A stretch of DNA of 64,000 nucleotides from Solanum dulcamara. Lineage: Eukaryota > Streptophyta > Magnoliopsida > Solanales > Solanaceae. Below the pieces are notes generated by a model. The model ran no database searches, was not told where the DNA came from, and saw only the letters and a program-made list of their open reading frames with translations. The position numbers and the translations under genes are program-made. This document shows, in pieces, positions 12,450 through 24,539 of this stretch (positions are counted from its first letter, which is position 1; every line of letters begins with the position of its first letter). The DNA lies in contig NC_077240.1 of the NCBI RefSeq assembly GCF_947179165.1, forward strand, positions 49,102,501-49,166,500, read 5' to 3'.

Positions 12450-12473
12450 TACATAAGTGGAAGAACTCATGGA
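12450..12473 (-). other. Conserved LTR stem-loop 1 (B1 5' LTR)
   Basis: Minus-strand arms TCCATGAGT and ACTTATGTA, loop TCTTCC. Compared with the other LTR, one G-C pair has become A-T and another G-U, so the stem keeps 8 of 9 pairs despite base changes. Confidence 0.65.
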
Positions 12474-12816
12474 TAAACACCCCCATAACTTAGAGTAAAG
12501 CTTAAAGAAAATAAATATAATTTATCATATAATCAAAATAATTTAGACATGAGAGTGGAAGGAATACTCTCATTGAAGCCTTACATACCTGGAATCCGAA
12601 GCTTTAGTCGGAACTGAAAGACTTAATGAACACTCTTGAGTCCTAGCTTTTCTCCTCGCCGGAACGTTTTGTGTACTACCCGGAGTATATGAATCACCGG
12701 AATAGTATTCCTTCACTACTAAAAACTAAAACTATATTTGAGAATGTGTAAAGAAGTATATAGAGAGAAGACTTGCTTGAGAAAGCTTGATGAATAAAAT
12801 AAGGAAATAAGGTGGG

Positions 12817-12824
12817 TATTTATA
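12817..12824 (-). promoter_or_regulatory. TATA box, B1 5' LTR
   Basis: TATAAATA on the minus strand; this copy would drive the genomic transcript of B1. Confidence 0.6.
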
Positions 12825-12895
12825 GGTGGGAAAGAGGGACCTAACAATAAATAAAATAATTATAAAGAAAAATTTGAAAATTTAATGGAATATAT

Positions 12896-12948
12896 TGATG
12901 TCATGGGTGATGTCAAATGGAGGACTATTGATGTCATGAGTGATGTCA
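12896..12948. promoter_or_regulatory. Four TGATGTCA boxes, B1 5' LTR U3
   Basis: TGATGTCA at 12896, 12908, 12929 and 12941; same spacing as in the other LTR. Confidence 0.6.
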
Positions 12949-13391
12949 AATGTATCTAGATCTTTCCATGGTAGGTGAAATGAGTTATCTTTGACAAAAT
13001 ACTCTTTTTTGGAGCTGTGTTTGAATAAGATAAATTCCTAATTAAGATTTGATGTTTTTATAAGAATTATAGATATAGAAGTCTAGTTTTATGTCGTTCA
13101 AGAATCAACCTATTGGAGCAACCTACAGTGAGATATGAATTTTATTCTACAAACACTCTATTTCATCATAGCACACTGTCTTACAATAATTAATTTATTT
13201 GACCTATTTAACCTCCGAAACTTAACATATGTTCTTCACAAAAGTTGCAGGTAATGATGTTATGATTACTAAGAAATTTCAATCACCTAAGTTGGATTAA
13301 TGTATGAAAAGTTATGCCCAAAATACAGAGGCTATATCATTTTTAGGCGAGAATTGAAACATTGTATACAATGTTTTTAGGGGATATTACA

Positions 13392-13552
13392 TCTATGTTA
13401 TCTCCCTTAGTCCTGTTACCCCTTTTTCTTCCATGATTTATTGTATGTCATTACCTATGAAAATCTTAATGAATTCTAAGAGGCTTGAGTGAGGTACCTC
13501 CAGGTTTCTCATTCGTTGTGTCACGTCTAAGACCTAGGCTTGGGTCGTGAAA
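13392..13552 (+). repeat. B2 5' LTR, 3' end only
   Basis: Matches the last 158 bases of the B2 3' LTR (29076-29233): TCTATGTTATCTCCC to TTGGGTCGTGA. The rest of this LTR was separated by the B1 insertion and lies left of the window, beyond A1. Confidence 0.85.
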
Positions 13553-13757
13553 AACTTAGTTTCAAAGTACAAGGTTTTGGAATAGTCCTCAGAGTCCAAC
13601 ATACCACGACAAATAGGGTATTGTTCATGGTTGTGAAGCGTGCCACAACTATGAATAGGAGACTATGAGACGTTTAGGAAAGTCTTCACTTCTTTCAATT
13701 CATGTCATGCTTTAGAGTGTCCCAAGTTTTCCTCTAACTACCGATATGTTTTATATT
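13553..13757 (+). other. B2 leader with decayed primer site
   Basis: AACTTAGTTTCAAAGTACAAGG stands where AACTTGGTATCAGAGCACAAGG is expected, so the tRNA-Met site has three changes. The following leader ends at 13757 where A2 is inserted; it resumes at 24540 and leads into gag. Confidence 0.75.
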
Positions 13758-14101
13758 TGTTATACCCTGCACTTTTGATATATGGGAACATCTATTTAGC
13801 TTCTTTAGAGCTACCATGTGATTTATGATGCTATCAAATAATCCTAAGGAAGGGAGGATGAGGTCGTCCCAAATTTTGCATAAGCTAGCTCTATGTGAGT
13901 AGTGATGGTTGGGAATAGGTTTGGAAGGATTGGAAAGGAGTTGGAGGACAAATAGTGAGTCGTGATAATCGACCTACTTGCGTAAGCTACCAACTTGGAT
14001 GTCTTACATAATTAAGCTACTTGAGTACATGTCGAGCTTAAGTAGCAAGGATTACATAGGTTTTAAAGTTAGACAAGATTACAAACCTACGAAAAAAGAG
14101 T

Positions 14102-14122
14102 AAGTAGGTGATGCACCTACTT
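14102..14122. repeat. AAGTAGGTG hairpin, A2 5' LTR
   Basis: AAGTAGGTG, loop ATG, CACCTACTT: perfect 9-bp arms. The same hairpin with different loops is in every A-family LTR of the window. Confidence 0.8.
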
Positions 14123-14243
14123 AGAAAGTAGGCCCCACTGAGCCACGTGGCAGCAGCTGGTTGGAGCATGGAGGGGATGGACCTATAAGAGCTGGACACG
14201 TGTCACCCTTAGGGGATGAAATGTGTCACTCTTAAATGAGGTG

Positions 14244-14250
14244 TATATAA
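14244..14250 (+). promoter_or_regulatory. TATA box, A2 5' LTR
   Basis: TATATAA followed about 30 bases on by ACAAGTCATTTG, a likely transcription start zone; identical placement in the 3' LTR. Confidence 0.6.
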
Positions 14251-16933
14251 CCCTAAGTTATGACTAAGAACAAGTCATTTGTTCATCTTTTTCTTAACAT
14301 TAACTTAGAGAAAACTAGAGAGAAGAAAAAGAGAGTTCAAGCCATGAAAACTTTCGGCCATGGCTGAAATAAAAGGAGGGCTTTGAATCTTGCTCCGTAA
14401 ATTATTCTCTAAGGTAATTTTGACCCATTGGAAGGTGATTAGCAATGTGGGTTTCATTTTTTATCTTCTAACTTAGAGAATTTTGGAGAGAAAAGAGAAG
14501 AGAGATACGACTAGGGTTGCAGCAAGGTAAGCCCTCCAATTTTGATCCGTAAATTAATTATCTAAGGTATTCTTTGATTAATTAACGGTTTTTAATAGCG
14601 TAAACTAATTATTGGGGCATCAAGAAGTTCAATGTGAACCTACAACTTTCAATAAGTTTCAGAAGCTCATTTGCTAAGGTACGGTTTGATTCCCTCTTCA
14701 CACATTTTAGTAAGGGTTTAAATCTGTCATGGGTGTGTAAATATGGACTAGAAATATGAAATTATACCCGTTAACCCATTACTATTGAAGGGTGTCGAAG
14801 CCATGTAGGGGGATGTTTTAAAGCTATTCTAATGGGTTAAAGTTTGGCTAGTGTTGTCGTTAGTATGGTGTTGTATTTGGAGGTGGTTTGTATATGTTGC
14901 AAGGCTGGAACATGGTTAAATATGGATATAAGTGCTTCTATTTGCAGCCACTTTGTGTTCCTTTTCGTAAGGTTGTGATTTTATGAAATAAAGATTGAAA
15001 ACCGGATTTTAATGCCATGGTTTTGAGTGGGCTGTTTGGAGCTTGTATTGAGTAGTATTGAAGTAATTTAATTGTATATGGCTTCTGGTTATTATTGTTG
15101 GTATGGCTGTACTACTCGGAGGTTACTTGGAAGTTCGAATAGGGAAAGTTATAGGAGAGGTGCTGCCCGATTTCCGTTAACTTCTTAACTAATCGACATA
15201 GTAGTCGAGAAGTATGAACAAGTCAAAGTCTATTCATAATAGTGTTACTTTCTTGTTAAATAGGTTCACGGGGGTAAAAAAGCAAGCTTGGTTATGGTTG
15301 CTCTATAAAATGTATGTGAAGTATCCCTCTTTTCTATTGGCATGTCTTAGCCATAAGTGGTTTGTATATAAAATATGGGGATAATTCCACTCCTAAAGTT
15401 CAAGTATGCTTCATGACTTTTATCCACTTTTTGATGTTAGAATTCTTACAATAATTGAGTTATTGTCTCTCAAGTATTCTATGTGATGAGAAGTAGTAAG
15501 TAGGTAAAGCCTATCCCTTATTTCTTCTGAAATGTCCTAGATGTAGGAGGTGAATGATATGAGCTTCAGGGCAATTCCATTCACAAGTTGTGAACATGAT
15601 TCGTGTCTCTTATTCATCGTTTGATGTTAAAACTCTTAAGTAGTGGAGCTAAGGACCTCGAGCATTCTATATATTGAATAGTAATTGGAAGTATAAGCTC
15701 CTATTCCTAAGAACTCTACGATGACAAGGGTCTCTGATTTCATAAGCAGTTTGGCATTATCTTGATAAATGTTTATGATTCCTGAGACTCCATTTGATCT
15801 GGTCCCTAATGACATTTAGAGGGCACTTGGGATGATCACTATTCTGATCCTCACACGATGGTTTATTCCACTTTTTCTATTAAGTCTCAAATAATGATTT
15901 AAATTGCTTATGGGTACTCACTACTCTGCTCATATATACTGTAAAACATCTTTTACCAAGTCCTGGGCTGGGTATGTACTCGTACACAGCTCACTGCATT
16001 GTCCACCGAGTCCCTCACTAAAGGGACGGGTATACTATATGATGAGATGATGATGCAATGATATGGTTAATTCACCGAGTCCCTTATTAAAGGGCTGAGT
16101 ATGATATATATGTATATAGATCGGGCCGTACATTCCTAGGTATTATTTTACTATTTAAGGATCGGGCCATACATTCTTCGGCATTATTATATATATAGGA
16201 TTGGTCCATATGTTCCTCGGCACTAACAACTATGATACCGGTATATGACAGATTCACCGAGTCCATAATGGACTAGATATTATATAGATATGATCATGCA
16301 TGATTTGATTTCATAAGGCACAAGTATAGTGATTTCTTGAGTACCATACTTGTCTCCTGAATCTCTACGTCAGATATGATCTTATTTATGATATGTTATG
16401 CTTTATATACTCAGTATATAGGTCGTACTGACCCATTTTTCTTCGGGGGGCTGTGTTTCATACCTATAGGTACAGATACTCATTTTAGAGATCCGCCAGC
16501 TTAGGACTCTCCACCCAGCTATGTTGGAGTGTTCCATTGTGTCGGAGCCCAGATTTTTGGTACCCAGCTTTGATGTATATATTTATTTGTACAGGGGTAT
16601 GGCGGGGGCCCTATCCCATCATATGATACGATTGATAAATCTTAGAGGTTTGTAGACATATATATATGGTTGTTTATAAGTTTGCTTCATCTATGCCTAT
16701 ACAACGTGTTGTAAATGTTGTTATGTTATGGCAGTCTTGTCGGCTTGCGTGCCCTTTAATGATATGGTACAAATGAAAGAGGCTACATGTATATGAAAAT
16801 ATTATGAACCATTGGGGTCCTTATGTATGGTATCACATGGTTCATAGTTTGACTAGCCTACATCTGATTTATATTACATGGGGGTCCAGGTCGGACCCCA
16901 GTCACAGCCTACGGGGTTGGGTCATGACAAAAG

Positions 16934-16944
16934 TTGTATCAGAG
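16934..16944 (+). promoter_or_regulatory. A2 primer binding site, mutated
   Basis: TTGTATCAGAG where TGGTATCAGAG is expected; one base changed from the tRNA-Met complement. Confidence 0.75.
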
Positions 16945-19900
16945 GAGTTCATCCTCGGAGTGTCTACAGACTGTGTCTAGTAGAGTCTTGTTTATCAATG
17001 TGTTGTGCACCACATCTATAGACATGAGGCTACAGGACATTTAGGATGTTACCTTCCCTTCATAACTAAAATCGTGCGATAGAGCCGAGCTATAGGAAAT
17101 GAGATTCCGTATACTAACCCTTGATTACAGTTGAAGAACGATATTGACAGAAGGACTTTAATGACTATATTGGATGCTCCACAGTACACAGGATAAGTAA
17201 CGATGCAAAAGAGGCATATTAGATAAGGTAAGAATATTGAAATATGATTGAAATGTAAAGTTGAAAATTTAAAGGAAAAGTAGACAGAAAAGTGTCACAG
17301 GTGCAGTTCGAGTTGGACATACGAGGTAAGTCCATCATTTTATATTATTGTTGATATTGGGCGCCCTGTGTGGTTGTGATATGATATGATATGAATATAT
17401 ATATATTGTCCCTGTGAGGCATTGTTGGCATTTTATGCGTGTAGGTTTGAAATAGTAAGAAATACAGAGGAAACTCTGCCCAAATTTTCCCAGGAAAAAA
17501 AAGAGAGAGAATGAGATAGAAGTTCATAATTTTCCTTGGAAGTTGATACCGATAGGGTAAATTTATTATGTGGAACTAAAGTTGAAATAGGTACCCTCCA
17601 TGTTATGGGTGAGGGGCACTACTTTTACTTGGGGAGTTGTATTGCGGAGGAAAACTCTTATTGGAGGGCAAGGTGTCCAGCGATTGAGTTTCATTTTTGT
17701 TGAAAATACAAAACATGCAACAAGCAATTGGTGAATTAGATACTTTGTTCGCGACTCAAGAATGAACCTAGAGGGAGACCATGTGAGTCAAGCACTAAAA
17801 TGTACTGTGGTGCTTATTGGATTCTAGTTCCCTCCTGGTGGTGGTTGGAAAATGCTGTGTGGTGACATTTTATTAGTTCTTAATCGACTAATTGGAGATG
17901 TAACTTGTGAATGGAAAACATAAATTTGTGGGCTATTCAAGGTCATGTGTTTCATATGTTATTGATAAAATACTACGATATTCGGAAGGGCTTATAATAC
18001 CAAGAGATGATTTAGAAAAGGTTGGCAAATCTTGATAGGGTGCCAGATAAGGGTACTGGCCGAATTGCTAAGTAGGGATAATAGCTTGTGATATATGAAG
18101 GATGAGAATGACTAGAAAGGGTAAAAAGTTAAGAAGTATTATACCATGGGATTGAATGTCCACAGGATAACATGTGAATATAACAAGGATCATTACGAAA
18201 ACAAGTAAGGCCTAGTAAGAAAGTGACTAAAGAATATGATGTGGTTTGTGGGAAACAGAAAAGAAAATAGAGAGCGGATAAGAAAGACTTACACAGATTT
18301 ATAGGGAAAGTTCAGACTAAAAAGTCAAGTGGTAACAAAAATGAAGGTGAGAAACAAGAGAGAATGAATGCTAGAAATAACTAGTATGATAAGAACAAAT
18401 AGAGGTGAACAGAAGATGTTTTGAAAACAAGGAAGGGGGTTATGTAAAAATAGTGTTTTTCGAAGGATATAGGAGTAACATGAAAATCCTCGTGCACAAA
18501 AAATGGCCATGGAATGGAGAAATAGAAGGACTACTAAAGGGAGCACTCAAGATAGACGTGATTAATTAAGTATGAGTATCGTACAAAAAGGGAAATAGAT
18601 AGCTATGTCCTGAAGGTGTAGTATGACAAAAAGGTGAGAAGACAAGACCGTTATTAAAGCAAATTTGATATGATTTTGAGTAAGATTAAAAGTTAGCATC
18701 TGGTACACGACAAGGATAAATGCTCATGAGGCATAAAGAAGTATTGTGTATATGTGACTACACCGTGGAAAATAGTAAGATCCATCGAGGATAGGGGATG
18801 TAGATTTGCAAAACAGTTGATGCATTGTGAATTTATTAGAGGAACAAGTGGTATCCACTAGAATAAGGCTAGTGTTATGACAAAGCTTGAAATACGGGTC
18901 ATCAGAGTATAAGTGCTCCCGAATAGAAAATTTGAAACGATTATACTCACTAGCTAATTACTGAGTAGGATGAATGGAATGTGTCTTTGAATACATTTCT
19001 ACATTAAGGACATTACTCGAGTACCAAGTTTCAGACTAGATTTGGTACTGTATATCGAGGATTCTAAGCACCTCATGATTGTGTTAAGGTTTCATACATG
19101 GGTAATCTAACGTATGGATGATAAAAAAAAAGATATGGATATGGTGCGGTATACCAAATAGGTTGGAAAAAACTCATATGCATTTGAAAATTGGAAATGG
19201 GGTTTAAGGTAGAATACCAACAGATAATGACATGGGTACACCCTAAAGAAGGGAAGGGTATTAGAGAAATACAAGCGTGAGATGAAATCAACCGACATTA
19301 CAACATGTTAATGTGAATACTTAAACTTCGAGTGAGACCCCATGCTGGAATGAGTTAGCAAGATTTAAAAGCCAGCAATGGGTGGATAGAAGCCAAGATG
19401 ATATCTAAGACAGTGTTGAGAATTATTGGTAAAGACCTCAAATAGTATGACATCAAAGAATGAGTGTATAAAAAAGGGATTAATACGATAAGAGAATCAC
19501 AATGAGTAACTTAAAGACATTGTAAGGGATAGCCAGGCTATACTTGACGAAAGGTTAAGATGTTGGTAATAGAGTTATTATCTACTGATATTGTGACATA
19601 CATGTAGCAAAGATGGAAGGATAAGAAATCTCTCTTACGGTAGAAAACGAGGAAACTTTAAGGGTACATAAAGGCAGCGAAACAAGTGTGATAAAAGAGA
19701 CTAGCGAGACGATGCTAAGGTATTCCTTGGACTAAGTTGAGCACTTTTGCATATTCTTGTAAAGACTGTAATATAATGTGTGACAAAAAATTTAGAGCAA
19801 GATTTAAGTAAAAAGGACTCAGTATTGAAGATAAAGAAATGATTCGGGCTAATGTGTCTAGAGTATTAGAAGTTGGGTTAAGAAAGTTGTAAAATGGTTT

Positions 19901-20139
19901 AAGAAAGACGATCGGAACTAGCTGGTTACTAAACGATGGCGAACTTATATGTCAAATTCTTTAAGAATTATACCAGTTAATGATAAGAAGAACACAAAGT
20001 GGCTATGAAAGTCATTATACGATAGGAACTTCAGCGCTACTCAGTAGCCAATCCTAAGGATTGGGAAAAAAAACCCAAAAGGGAGATTACCAGTTAATGT
20101 ATTCTAAAAAAGTCGATAAGTAATACATGAGGTTGAAGA
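16945..20139 (+). other. A2 internal region with no recognised protein
   Basis: About 3.2 kb between primer site and integrase where gag, protease, RT and RNase H would normally be. I see no capsid motif, CCHC, DPGA, FIDD or RNase H motif in any frame, and no long open frame. It is not random filler: stretches match A4 on its minus strand, for example ATGACATGGGTACACCCTAAA (about 19227) against A4 near 44670, the GAGACCCCAT strip near 19335, and the GGGATTGAATGT strip near 18150. So it is an inherited part of the family. Confidence 0.7.
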
Positions 20140-21321
20140 TTCCAACATATGAACTTCATTATAGGCTTACTTTGTACCCCATGGAAGTATGATTCAATAT
20201 AGGTTATTGTAGATAGGCTGACAAAATTAGCCCACTTCCTTCTAGTTAGGACTACATATTCAGCTGCGGACTATATGAAATGATATATCAAGGAAGTGGT
20301 AAGATTTCATGAGTTACCCACATCTGTTATCTCAGACATGGAAGTTCAATTTACAGCTAACTTCTGGAGATCATGCCAGAAGGGATTGGGAGCATAAGTG
20401 AATCTTGGTATAGCATTTTACCCTCAGACTGATGGACAGGCCAAGCGTACTATTCAGACGTTGGAAGATATGTTGTGGGACAGCTTTATTGACTTCAGAG
20501 GAAGCTGGGATAATCATTGCCATTTATCGAGTTTGTCTAGAATAATAGTTATCATTCCAGCATCCAGATAGCACCGTATCAGGCTCTATGTGGCAGGAAA
20601 TGCAGATCACCTATTGGTTGGTTTGATATTGGTGAGACTAAACTAATCGGCCCAAACATGATCCAACAAACTATTGATAAAGTGAAGCTCATTCAGGAGG
20701 AACTATTCACAGCCCAAAGTTGACAGCAGTTATACGCAAATAATCGACGTTGATATTTAAAGTTTGAAGTTAAGGATTAGGTGTTCATGAAAGCGTTACC
20801 AATGAAAAGTGTAATGAAATTCAGCATGAATGGGAAACTTAGCCGAGATATGTTGGTCCTTATCAGCTCATTCATGGAATAGGAAAAGTTGCCTATGAGT
20901 TAGACCTACCATCTGATTTGAAAATAATACACCCAGCTTTTCACGTATCAATATTCTGCAAATGTATAAGTGAACCCTTCAAAAATATTCTCTATAGATG
21001 AGGTCCACGTAATAGAGGAGTTATCCTATGAGGAGCAACCTATCGCCATCTTGGATCGACAAATTAGAAGGTTACAAACTAAAGACATGGCTTCCATTAA
21101 AGTATTGTGACAAAACAAAAATAGAAAAGCGATGACCTGGGAAGCCAAATGAGAGATAGAGAAGAGATATTCGTACTTGTTCCTTATGTCTACAGGAAAT
21201 CTAACTCCCAACTTGGTTATGTTGATTAATAAGAGGCCTATGGATGACAACCGTTACAGAGAATTCCTGAAATCCTTATAAGACCCTATGAGACTAGTTA
21301 ACATTTGAGGATGAATGTTCT
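20140..21321 (+). pseudogene. A2 integrase and chromodomain-like tail
   Basis: Reads MNFIIG, VIVDRLTKLAHFLLVRTTYSAADYM, then VISDMEVQFTANFWRS, FYPQTDGQAKRTIQTLEDML. The second Asp is present; the position of the catalytic Glu reads Lys in QAKRT. After frameshifts come a SRDMLVLISSF-like trace of the GPF/Y segment, SFHVSIFC, and the tail ILDRQIRRLQTKDMASIKVL and TWEAK. The zinc-binding N-terminus cannot be made out. Many stops and frameshifts. It is the only recognisable pol domain of the element and belongs to the Tekay-like Ty3 group. Confidence 0.85.
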
Positions 21322-21335
21322 AAAGGGGGAAAGGA
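21322..21335 (+). promoter_or_regulatory. A2 polypurine tract
   Basis: AAAGGGGGAAAGGA immediately before the 3' LTR. Confidence 0.88.
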
Positions 21336-21680
21336 TGTTATACCCCACACTTTTGATACATAGGAGCATTCATTTAGCTTCTCTAGAGCTACCATGTGAT
21401 CCATGACGTTATCAAATAATCCTAAGGAAGGGAGGATGAGGCCATCCTAAATTTTGCATAAGCTAGCTCTATATGAGTAGTGATGGTTGGAAATAGGTTT
21501 GGAAGGATTGGAAAGGAGTTGGAGGCCAAGTAGTGAGTCGTGGTAATCGACCTACTTGCATAAGCTACTGACTTGGATGTCTTACATAATTAAGCTATTT
21601 GAGTACATGTCGAGCTTAAGTAGCAAGGATTACATAGGTTCTTAAAGTGAGACGAGATTACAAACCTACGAAAAAAAAGT

Positions 21681-21701
21681 AAGTAGGTGATGCACCTACT
21701 T
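21681..21701. repeat. AAGTAGGTG hairpin, A2 3' LTR
   Basis: Perfect arms AAGTAGGTG and CACCTACTT with loop ATG. Confidence 0.8.
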
Positions 21702-21860
21702 AGAAAGTGGGCCCCATAGATCCACGTGGCAGCAGCTGGTTGGAGCATGGAGGAGACAAACCTATAGGAGCTGGATACCTGTCACCTTTAAGGTTGGACA
21801 CATATAGGGGCTGGACACGTGTCACCCTTAGGGGATGACATGTGTCACTCTTAAATGAGG

Positions 21861-21869
21861 TATATATAA
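21861..21869 (+). promoter_or_regulatory. TATA box, A2 3' LTR
   Basis: TATATATAA at the position equivalent to 14244 in the other LTR. Confidence 0.55.
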
Positions 21870-24539
21870 CCCTAAGTTATGACTAAGAACAAGTCATTTG
21901 TTCATGTTTTTCTTAACATTAACTTAGAGAAAACTAGAGAGAAGAAAAAGAAAGTTCAAGCCATGGCAACTTTCGGCCATTGCTGAAATAAAAGGAGGGC
22001 TTCGAATCTTGCTCCGTATATTATTCTCTAATGTAATTTTGACCCAATGGAAGGTTATTAGCTACGTGGTTTTCATTTCTTATCTTCAAACTTGAAGAAT
22101 TTTGGAGAGAAAAGAGAAGAGAGCTACGGCTAGGGTTGCAGCAAGGTAAGCCCTCCAATTTTGATCCATAAATTAATTTTCTAAGGTATTCTTCGATTAA
22201 GTAATGGTTTTTAATAGCGTAAACTAATTATTGGTGCAGCAAGGAGGTCAACGTAAACCTATAACTTTCGACAAGTTTTAGAAGCTCATTTTCTAAGGTA
22301 CGATTTGATTCCCTCTTCACACATTTTAGTAAGGGTTTAAATTTGTCATGGGTGTGTAAATATGGACTGGAAATATGAAATTATACTTGTTACTATAGAA
22401 GGGTGTCGAAGCCGTGTAGGGGATATTTTAAAGCTATTCTAATGGGTTAAAGTTTGGCTAGTGTTGTCGTTAGTATGGTGTTGTATTTGGAGGTGGTTTG
22501 TATATGTTGCAAGGCTGGAACGTGGTTAAATATGGATATAAGTGCTTCTATTTATAGCCACTTTGTGCTCCTTTCTGTAAGGTTGTGATTTTATGAAATA
22601 AAGATTGAAAACCGTATTTTAATCCATGGTTTTGAGTGGGCTATTTGGAGCTTGTATTGAGTAGTATTGAAGTAATTTAATTGTATATGGCTTCTGGTTG
22701 TTGTTGTTGGTATGGCTGTACTACTCGGAGGTTACTTGGAAGTTCGGATAGGGAAAGTTATAGGAGAGGTGCTGCCCGATTTTTGTTAACTTCTTAACTA
22801 ATTGATATAGTAGTCGAGAAGTATGAACAAGTCAAAGTCTATTCATAATAGTGTCACTTTCGTGTTAAATAGGTTCAAGGGGGTAACGAAGCAAGCTTGT
22901 TTACAGTTGCTTTATAAAAGGTATGTGAAGTATCCTTCTTTTCTCTTGGAATGTATTAGCCATAAGTGGTTTGTATATGAAATGTGGGGATAATTCCATT
23001 CCTAAAGTTTGAGTATGCTTCATGACTTTTATCCACTTCTTTATGTTAGAACTCTTACAATAATTGACTTATTGCCTCTCAAGTCTTCTATGTGATGAAA
23101 AGTAGTAAGTAGGTAAATCCTATCCCTTCTTTCTTCTGGAAAGTCTTAGATGTAGGTGGCGAATGATATGAGTTTTGGGGCAATTTCATTCACAAGTTCT
23201 GAACATGATTTGTGTCTCTTATTCAATGTTTGATGTTAAAACTCTTAAGTAGTGGAGCTATGGCCCCCGAGTCTTCTATAGTTGAATATTAATTGGAAGT
23301 ATAAGCTCTTATTCCTAAGGACTCTACAATGACAAGGGTCTCTAATTTCATAAGTCGTTTGTCATTTTCCTGATAAATATTTATGATTCCTGAGACTCCA
23401 TTTGATATGGCCCCTAATGACATTTAGAGGGCACTTGGGATGATCTCTATTCCGATCCTCACACGATGGCTTATTCAACTTCTTCTATTGAGTCTCAGAT
23501 GATAATTTAAATTGCATATGGTTACTTACTACTCTACTTGTGTATACTGTAACACATATTTCACCGAGTCTCGAGTCGGGTATGTATTCTTGCACAGCTC
23601 ACTTCATTGTCCACCGAGTCCCTTACTAAAGAGATGATACGCTATATCATGACATGATGATGCAATGATATGGTTAATTCACCGAGTCCCTCATTAGAGG
23701 GCCAGGTATCATATATATATATGGATTGGGCCGTATGTTCCTCGGTATTATTTTACTATATAAGGATCAAGCCGTATGTTCCTCAGCATTATTATATATA
23801 TATAAGGATCGGGTGGTACGTTTCTCATCACTAATAAATATGATACCGGTATATAAAAGATTCACTGAGTCGATAATGAACTGAATATGATATATGATAT
23901 GATCATGCATGATTTGATTTCATAAGGCACAAGTACAGTGATTTCTTGAGTACCATACTTGTCTCTTGAATCTCTACGTCAGATATAATCTCACTTATGA
24001 TATGTTATGCTATATATACTCAGTACATATGTCGTACTGACCTCCCTTTTTTCGAGGGGATGCATTTCATGCACGCATGTATAGATACTCATTTCGGAGA
24101 TCCACCAGCTTAGGACTCTCCACCCATCTATGTTAGAGTGCTCTATTGTGCCAAAGCCCAGATTTTTGGTACTCAGCTTTAATGTATATATTTGTTTGTA
24201 CAGGGGTACGGTGGGGTCCCTGTCCTGCAATATGATACCATTAATACTCTTAGAGGTCTGTAAACATATGTATGTGGGTTGTTTATAAGTTTGTTTCAGC
24301 TGTGCCTATACGACGTGTTGTAAATGTTGTTATGTTATGGAAGCCTTGTCGGCTTGCATGACCTTTAATGATATGATACAAATGAAAGACGCTACATGTA
24401 TATGTAAAAGTTATGACCCATTGGGGTCCTTATGTATGGTATTATATGGTTTATAGTTCGACTAGCTTACTGCTAATTTATATGTATACGGAGGTCCAAG
24501 TCGGACCCCAATCACGTCTTATGGGGTTGGGTCGTACCA

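Larger units (their letters stand above)
4169..13391 (-). mobile_element. B1: nearly complete Tekay-like Ty3/gypsy retrotransposon
   Basis: Order on the minus strand: 5' LTR (13391-11067), primer site, gag, protease, RT, RNase H, integrase, chromodomain-like tail, polypurine tract, 3' LTR (6102-4169, outer end cut off by A1). The two LTRs align closely; by eye they differ at roughly 2-3 percent of sites over 700 bases, so this is one of the younger insertions here. Its right flank (from 13392, TCTATG) continues as the LTR of B2, matching 29076 onward, which shows that B1 landed inside B2's 5' LTR. Confidence 0.92.
11067..13391 (-). repeat. B1 5' LTR, complete (2325 bp)
   Basis: Starts TGTAATATCCCC on the minus strand at 13391 and ends GGGTCATGACA at 11067. 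Carries the four TGATGTCA boxes, TATA box, stem-loop 1 and stem-loop 2 (11478-11498). It gives the full length against which the truncated partner (4169-6102) can be measured. Confidence 0.92.
13758..16929 (+). repeat. A2 5' LTR (3172 bp)
   Basis: TGTTATACCCTGC to GGGTCATGACA. U3 has an AAGTAGGTG hairpin (14102-14122) and ACACGTGTCA boxes near 14200. A TATA box at 14244 follows. The 3' part has degraded CACCGAGTCCC repeats (about 15990-16270) and the ATACTCAGTA...CGTACTGACC block near 16420. Confidence 0.9.
13758..24539 (+). mobile_element. A2: full-length A-family element with two 3.2-kb LTRs
   Basis: LTR 13758-16929, internal 16930-21335, LTR 21336-24539. Flanks are ATATT (13753-13757) and ATGTT (24540-24544), a target duplication with one change. 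By eye the LTRs differ at about 20 of the first 230 bases, mostly transitions, so it is clearly older than B1. The internal region is short (4.4 kb) and only its last third is recognisable as pol. It sits just upstream of B2's gag coding part. Confidence 0.9.
21336..24539 (+). repeat. A2 3' LTR (3204 bp)
   Basis: TGTTATACCCCAC to GGGTCGTACCA. It has a repeat of the GACACGTGTCACC block absent from the 5' copy (about 21775-21850), the AAGTAGGTG hairpin at 21681-21701, a TATA box at 21861-21869, and stem-loop 2 (CAGTAC and GTACTG arms, 24021-24039). Confidence 0.9.
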